Assembly: GCA_025361185.1 (NCBI GenBank)
Contig: JANYAR010000060.1
Span: 1-45,077, forward strand
Source of the DNA: Alphaproteobacteria bacterium
GTDB taxonomy: Bacteria > Pseudomonadota > Alphaproteobacteria > Micropepsales > Micropepsaceae
Reading direction: 5' to 3'
Length of the DNA stretch: 45,077 nucleotides
Part shown: positions 41,763 through 45,077 of the stretch, one piece after another
Numbering within the stretch: position 1 is the first letter of the stretch
How the letters are laid out: each line of letters starts with the position of its first letter
The notes under the pieces: generated by a model
What the model saw: only the letters and a program-made list of their open reading frames with translations
What the model was told of the DNA's origin: nothing
Database searches by the model: none
Translations under genes and position numbers: made by a program

Positions 41763-43457
41763 ATCTCGCCGGGGGTCGGCCCCGCCGATATAGCCGCCTT
41801 TGACCCTTTTAATGCCGTGCAGGCCGCTGGCTTCGCCCCCCGCCACCACAACGGAGTGGCCCATCGCGGTCAGTTGCGGGACCAGGGCGTCATTCTCGGG
41901 CGACTTTTCCAGCCTTGTCTGTCCGTTGAGATTGAGCTGGCGCGGCAGCGCGATGGCCTGGGCCGGGGTCAGGCCGCCATCCAGCATCGCGATCAGGCTC
42001 TGGGTGACATAGTCGATGATCGCCGGCCCGCCCGGCGATCCCACCGACAGAAGGAACTTGCCGTCCTTGTCCAGCACGATGGTGGGTGACATGGCCGAGA
42101 GGGGCCGCTTGCCCGCCGCCGGTGCATTGGCCACCGGTTGGCCGTCAAGCACGGGGTCGAGCGAAAAATCCGTCAGCGTGTTATTGAGGAAAAATCCTTT
42201 CACCATCACTTGGGCGCCGAACACCGATTCCACCGATGTGGTCATGGAGATGACCTCGCCGCTTTTGTCGACGATGGTCATGTGGCTGGTGCCATGCAGC
42301 ACCGGCGAGCGCTGCGGCGCATAGGCGGCATGTTTCTGCGGCGGGTCGCCGGCCAGCGCGGTACCCATGTCCTTGGCGGGATCGATCAGCGCGGCGCGGC
42401 CGGCGATATAATCCTTGTCCAGCAGGCCCGCGATGGGAACCTGAACAAAGGCGGTGTCGCCGACATATTTGGCGCGGTCGGCATAGGCCAGCCTGCTTGC
42501 CTGGGTGAAGAGATGGGCCTCGCTGAGTGAGCCCGGCTGAAGCTGCGATGACGGAAAACGCTGCAGCATTCCCAATATCTGCACAATGGCGATGCCGCCG
42601 GAACTGGGCGGGCCCATCGAGCATAGATGCCAGACGCGATATTCGCCGCACACGGGCTCACGTTCCTGCGCCTTGAAATCCGCCAGATCCGCCAACGTCA
42701 TGCCGCCCTGGTTGAGCGGCGCATGCTGCGCCTTGTCGACGATCGCCTGCGCGATCTCGCCGGTATAGAAGGCCTTGGCGCCGCCCGTAGCGATCCTGCG
42801 TAGCGCCTGCGCATATTCCGGATTCTTGTAAGTTTCGCCTTCGGCCAGCGGCGTGCCGTCGGCGTGATAAAAATGCGTCTTGATGTCGGGCATGCTCGCG
42901 CCGCGGGAGAAATTCCTGATCGTGCGCGCCAGTTTGGGGCCGACGGGAAAACCTTCATCGGCCAATTTGATCGCGGGCTGGAAAAGCTTGGCCCAAGGCA
43001 GTTTGCCGTATTTGCCATGCGCCATTTCCAGCATGCCGACGACACCGGGAATGCCAACCGACAAGCCGCCGGGAATGGCTTCGGACTTGGCGCGCGCCTT
43101 GCCGGCGGCATTCAGGAACATGTCGGGGCGCGCCGAGGCCGGCGCCACTTCGCGGCCGTCGAAGCTGGTGGTCTGCTTGGTCTTGGGATTGTAGACCAGC
43201 ATGAAGGCGCCGCCGCCGATGCCCGAGGATTCCGGTTCCACCAGGCCCAGCACCATCTGTACCGCGATGGCCGCGTCCACCGCACTGCCGCCGGCGCGCA
43301 GCATCTCAAGACCGGCCTGTGCCGCCAGCGGGTTGGCGGCCGCGATCATGTCATGCTTGGCGAAAGGCTGGATATATCCGGCGGTGACTTCGGCGCTGGA
43401 GGCAAGTGGCAGAGACGCCGCCAGCAGGGCAACAAAGGCAAGGCGCAGGGTTCGCAT
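41742..43457 (-). CDS. ggt: Gamma-glutamyltransferase (periplasmic)
   Basis: A 571-residue Ntn-hydrolase precursor that cleaves glutathione and transfers gamma-glutamyl groups. Signal peptide MRTLRLAFVALLAASLPLASSA. N-terminal large-subunit motifs: AANPLAAQAGLEMLRAGGSAVDAA, ESSGIGGGAFMLVY, FDGREVAP. The autoprocessing/catalytic Thr is in HGTSHMTIVD; downstream NNTLTDFS and SPTIVLD...SVGSPGGPAII are typical. The ATG at 43457 is chosen because GGAG stands at good spacing; 43463 is also possible. Confidence 0.94.
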   Translation of the reverse strand: MRTLRLAFVALLAASLPLASSAEVTAGYIQPFAKHDMIAAANPLAAQAGLEMLRAGGSAVDAAIAVQMVLGLVEPESSGIGGGAFMLVYNPKTKQTTSFDGREVAPASARPDMFLNAAGKARAKSEAIPGGLSVGIPGVVGMLEMAHGKYGKLPWAKLFQPAIKLADEGFPVGPKLARTIRNFSRGASMPDIKTHFYHADGTPLAEGETYKNPEYAQALRRIATGGAKAFYTGEIAQAIVDKAQHAPLNQGGMTLADLADFKAQEREPVCGEYRVWHLCSMGPPSSGGIAIVQILGMLQRFPSSQLQPGSLSEAHLFTQASRLAYADRAKYVGDTAFVQVPIAGLLDKDYIAGRAALIDPAKDMGTALAGDPPQKHAAYAPQRSPVLHGTSHMTIVDKSGEVISMTTSVESVFGAQVMVKGFFLNNTLTDFSLDPVLDGQPVANAPAAGKRPLSAMSPTIVLDKDGKFLLSVGSPGGPAIIDYVTQSLIAMLDGGLTPAQAIALPRQLNLNGQTRLEKSPENDALVPQLTAMGHSVVVAGGEASGLHGIKRVKGGYIGGADPRRDGVVIGD

Positions 43458-43512
43458 CTTCATTCTCCGCGAAAACTGGCCGCATCGTAGGCTGAGCCCA
43501 CCACAGAGCAAC

Positions 43513-43538
43513 AAAAAACCCCACCTTTTCAGGCAGGG
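43513..43538 (-). terminator. Terminator after the lipoprotein gene
   Basis: On the minus strand an 8-bp stem with two G-T wobbles (arms complementary to 43531-43538 and 43519-43526), a 4-base loop and six T's. On the plus strand the two wobbles become mismatches, so it acts on the minus strand only. It ends the gene at 43567-44715 just before ggt. Confidence 0.75.
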
Positions 43539-43566
43539 CTTTGCTGCAAAAAAGTAATGCCGGCGA

Positions 43567-44715
43567 TCAGCGCACGAAAACGCGCACTTCGCTGGTGGTG
43601 GCCGAGGGATCGGTGGTCGACGCCACATTCAAGCGTGTTGGGGGCACGCCCATGTCCGTCATGGAGCGCATCACGTCTTCGGCATGGCGGCGGGCCGTGC
43701 TCTGCGCGATCTGCACCGATGCAGCGGTGCCGCGGGTGGGGGAAACCGCCACCACCTGGAAATTGGCGCCGGGCCGGTTCTGCAGCGCCTGGTTCAGGGC
43801 GGCATACAGGATCTGCTGATAGTCCACATTGGGATGGTCGAACCTCACCACCACCAGCGGGGCGCCGGCACTGGCGGTCTGCAAGCTTGCACCGCTCAAG
43901 GCGGCAGTGACGCCGCCGCCAAAGAAATCGCCGCTCTTGATCGCGGCGGCCAGGGTGGTGAGGTTGGCGCGTTCATTGGCGAGATAGGCGGTCTGGCGCT
44001 GAATGGCGTCGGAGGCTTCTTTCAGCAGGCGGTCGATCATCACAATGGTCTGGCTGGTCTGGTCTTCCAGCAGCCGCAGCTGGCGGTGATCTTCGTCCAC
44101 CGCGCCCGAGACATTGTAGGTGGAGCCGATCTGCTCCAACGCATAATGGGCGGTTGAGCTGTCATTGGTGACATCGGTGCCCAGCGCATTCAGCGCGTTC
44201 ACATTGGCTGACAAGGCGTCAAGCTGGCCCTGGGCGGTGTTCCATTCGGCCACCAGTTCGGGATTGCCGCGGGTGGTGCCCACCTGCAGGCGGGTGGTGA
44301 TATGGGCCTTGGCCTCCTGGTAGGCGCCCGCGGCGCCGGCGCCCAGGTTGCGCAATTCGCTCAGGCGGGCGGAATTGGCCGACAGCTTCTGCTGCAGGCC
44401 CGCGACTTGGGCGCGCAGGGACTGGATGGTCTTGTTGACGCCGGTTCCGGTGTCGGGGCCGGCATCGATGGTGACCGGGCTGATGGTGGCGACCAGGGCC
44501 GAACCGGAACTGGCTGGCAGCGACATGGGTGCTGATGCGGTCGGCGGCGCTCCGGCGTCGCCCGCCGTGGGGGCTGCCGCGGCCATGTCGGCGCTCTCGT
44601 CCCCGCCAAACATGCTGTCAATATCAGAGCAGGCGGCCAAGCCGAGGCCGGCTGTCAACGCGAAAGCCAGAAACAGGCTCCTTTTGAGCCCGTGCTTTGC
44701 TGGAATTCCCCTCAT
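43567..44715 (-). CDS. Lipoprotein with coiled coil and OmpA-like C-terminal region
   Basis: A 382-residue exported protein. The N-terminus MRGIPAKHGLKRSLFLAFAL...GLGLAACSD carries a good lipobox (LAAC). A Pro/Ala/Ser-rich linker (about 35-80) precedes a helical region (about 90-280) with heptad-like stretches (IQSLRAQVAGLQQKLSANSARLSEL). The last 95 residues (VVVRFDHPNVDYQQILYAAL, then FQVVAVSP..., then QSTARRHAEDVMRSMTDMGVPPTRL) look like an OmpA-type fold with the strand-helix-strand-helix order of peptidoglycan-binding domains. The ATG pair at 44718/44715 follows GGAG. Upstream frame extension is rejected. Function unknown; an envelope-spanning or adhesion role is a guess. Confidence 0.75.
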   Translation of the reverse strand: MRGIPAKHGLKRSLFLAFALTAGLGLAACSDIDSMFGGDESADMAAAAPTAGDAGAPPTASAPMSLPASSGSALVATISPVTIDAGPDTGTGVNKTIQSLRAQVAGLQQKLSANSARLSELRNLGAGAAGAYQEAKAHITTRLQVGTTRGNPELVAEWNTAQGQLDALSANVNALNALGTDVTNDSSTAHYALEQIGSTYNVSGAVDEDHRQLRLLEDQTSQTIVMIDRLLKEASDAIQRQTAYLANERANLTTLAAAIKSGDFFGGGVTAALSGASLQTASAGAPLVVVRFDHPNVDYQQILYAALNQALQNRPGANFQVVAVSPTRGTAASVQIAQSTARRHAEDVMRSMTDMGVPPTRLNVASTTDPSATTSEVRVFVR

Positions 44716-45000
44716 CATGCTCTCCGCTGCCCCGGCGTCCAATGCGGCCCCCACCGGCCGCTGAAAAGTCTGGCGCCCAAACCCACTTCGCCCGCCGCAG
44801 GTGGTCCGGCCGGACTGCGCTCCAAGTCTTAACCAGCACGGCGGGAGGGGACAAGGGATCACCATGCCGCCGGGGGCGGAAATCTGCACGTTTGCACCGG
44901 GACTTGTGGTTTTTTGGGGGGTGCGGCGCCCGTGTCCCAGTCCGGCACGGGTTGTTCTTGCCTTTGGGGAGGGTCCCCAATAGGTTCGCGCCCTCAAAAC

Positions 45001-45077
45001 GCACCCGTAGCTCAGCTGGATAGAGCACCAGACTACGAATCTGGGGGCCGGGAGTTCGAATCTCTCCGGGTGCGCCA
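45001..45077 (+). tRNA. tRNA-Arg (anticodon ACG)
   Basis: Complete 77-base cloverleaf including encoded CCA: acceptor GCACCCG/CGGGTGC, D arm GCTC..GAGC, anticodon arm CCAGA-CTACGAA-TCTGG (ACG), T arm GGGAG-TTCGAAT-CTCTC. It ends exactly at the window edge. The preceding 285 bases (44716-45000) hold nothing else I can identify. Confidence 0.96.

Noticed and set aside
1..45077. CRISPR array
   Set aside because: No regularly spaced direct repeats of the right length; the tandem repeats present are coding or palindromic.

Overview
The window looks like one chromosomal segment of a high-GC alphaproteobacterium. The supporting evidence is: a Caulobacter-type cpa/tad pilus locus with CtrA-like boxes (TTAA-N7-TTAA) upstream of the pilin, an alphaproteobacterial-type SRP RNA next to dnaX, strong GC3 bias in almost all genes, the rpmH-rnpA-yidD-yidC-engB-argB order, and families such as DUF2336, DUF1036 and TAXI-type TRAP receptors. 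I cannot name a genus; a relative of Caulobacterales or Micropepsales/Rhizomicrobium is a guess.

Layout. 1-253: end of a sterol desaturase/fatty acid hydroxylase-like gene with an apparent frameshift. 273-10570: type IVc (Flp/Tad) pilus locus, with a solitary secretin-N-domain protein, a PAP2-like membrane phosphatase, the Flp pilin followed by a strong terminator, then cpaA, cpaB, cpaC, cpaD, cpaE, cpaF, tadB and tadC, nearly all tightly spaced or overlapping. 10571-11340: a cluster of mosaic palindromes and two small membrane ORFs, one interrupted by an amber codon. 11357-13264: TPR (TadD-like) protein with a very long Ala/Pro/Lys repeat tail. 13530-22058: housekeeping and envelope genes (TAXI receptor, GST, M17 aminopeptidase with NlpC/P60 protein, 2-hydroxyacid dehydrogenase, membrane cytochrome c, kdsB, prephenate dehydratase, nudC). 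22090-24729: SRP RNA preceded by a second, enlarged SRP-like copy, then dnaX-recR without the usual ybaB. 24726-26015: small membrane protein, ECF sigma factor and putative membrane anti-sigma factor, all translationally overlapped. 26078-29390: rmuC, then def-fmt-truA. 29391-30994: a low-GC, two-gene insert between two copies of the truA 3' end. 31124-34618: pyrimidine nucleotidase-dapD-dapE-murI operon. 34751-37099: DUF2336 gene, palindromic repeat, double-DUF1036 protein. 37096-41341: argB, engB, yidC, yidD, rnpA, rpmH. 41342-45077: repeat region, gamma-glutamyltransferase, a lipoprotein, and tRNA-Arg(ACG) ending exactly at the window edge.

How the genes work together. The Tad genes make the pilin (Flp), its peptidase (CpaA), the outer-membrane channel (CpaC with CpaB and CpaD), the localisation ATPase-like protein (CpaE), the motor (CpaF) and the inner-membrane platform (TadB/TadC). 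The def-fmt-truA, rnpA-rpmH, yidC-yidD and dapD-dapE-murI groups are ordinary growth genes.

The most unusual signals are (i) the integrase-less insert carrying a cytidylate-kinase-like P-loop protein and a membrane-anchored partner, bounded by duplicated truA 3' ends that encode identical peptides with different synonymous codons; (ii) the second SRP-RNA-like copy, which shares the unusual apex of the intact copy but has two extra hairpins; (iii) CtrA-like boxes before flp and cpaB; and (iv) RecR with one zinc-ligand cysteine replaced by arginine. No CRISPR array, complete insertion sequence, integrase or rRNA was seen.
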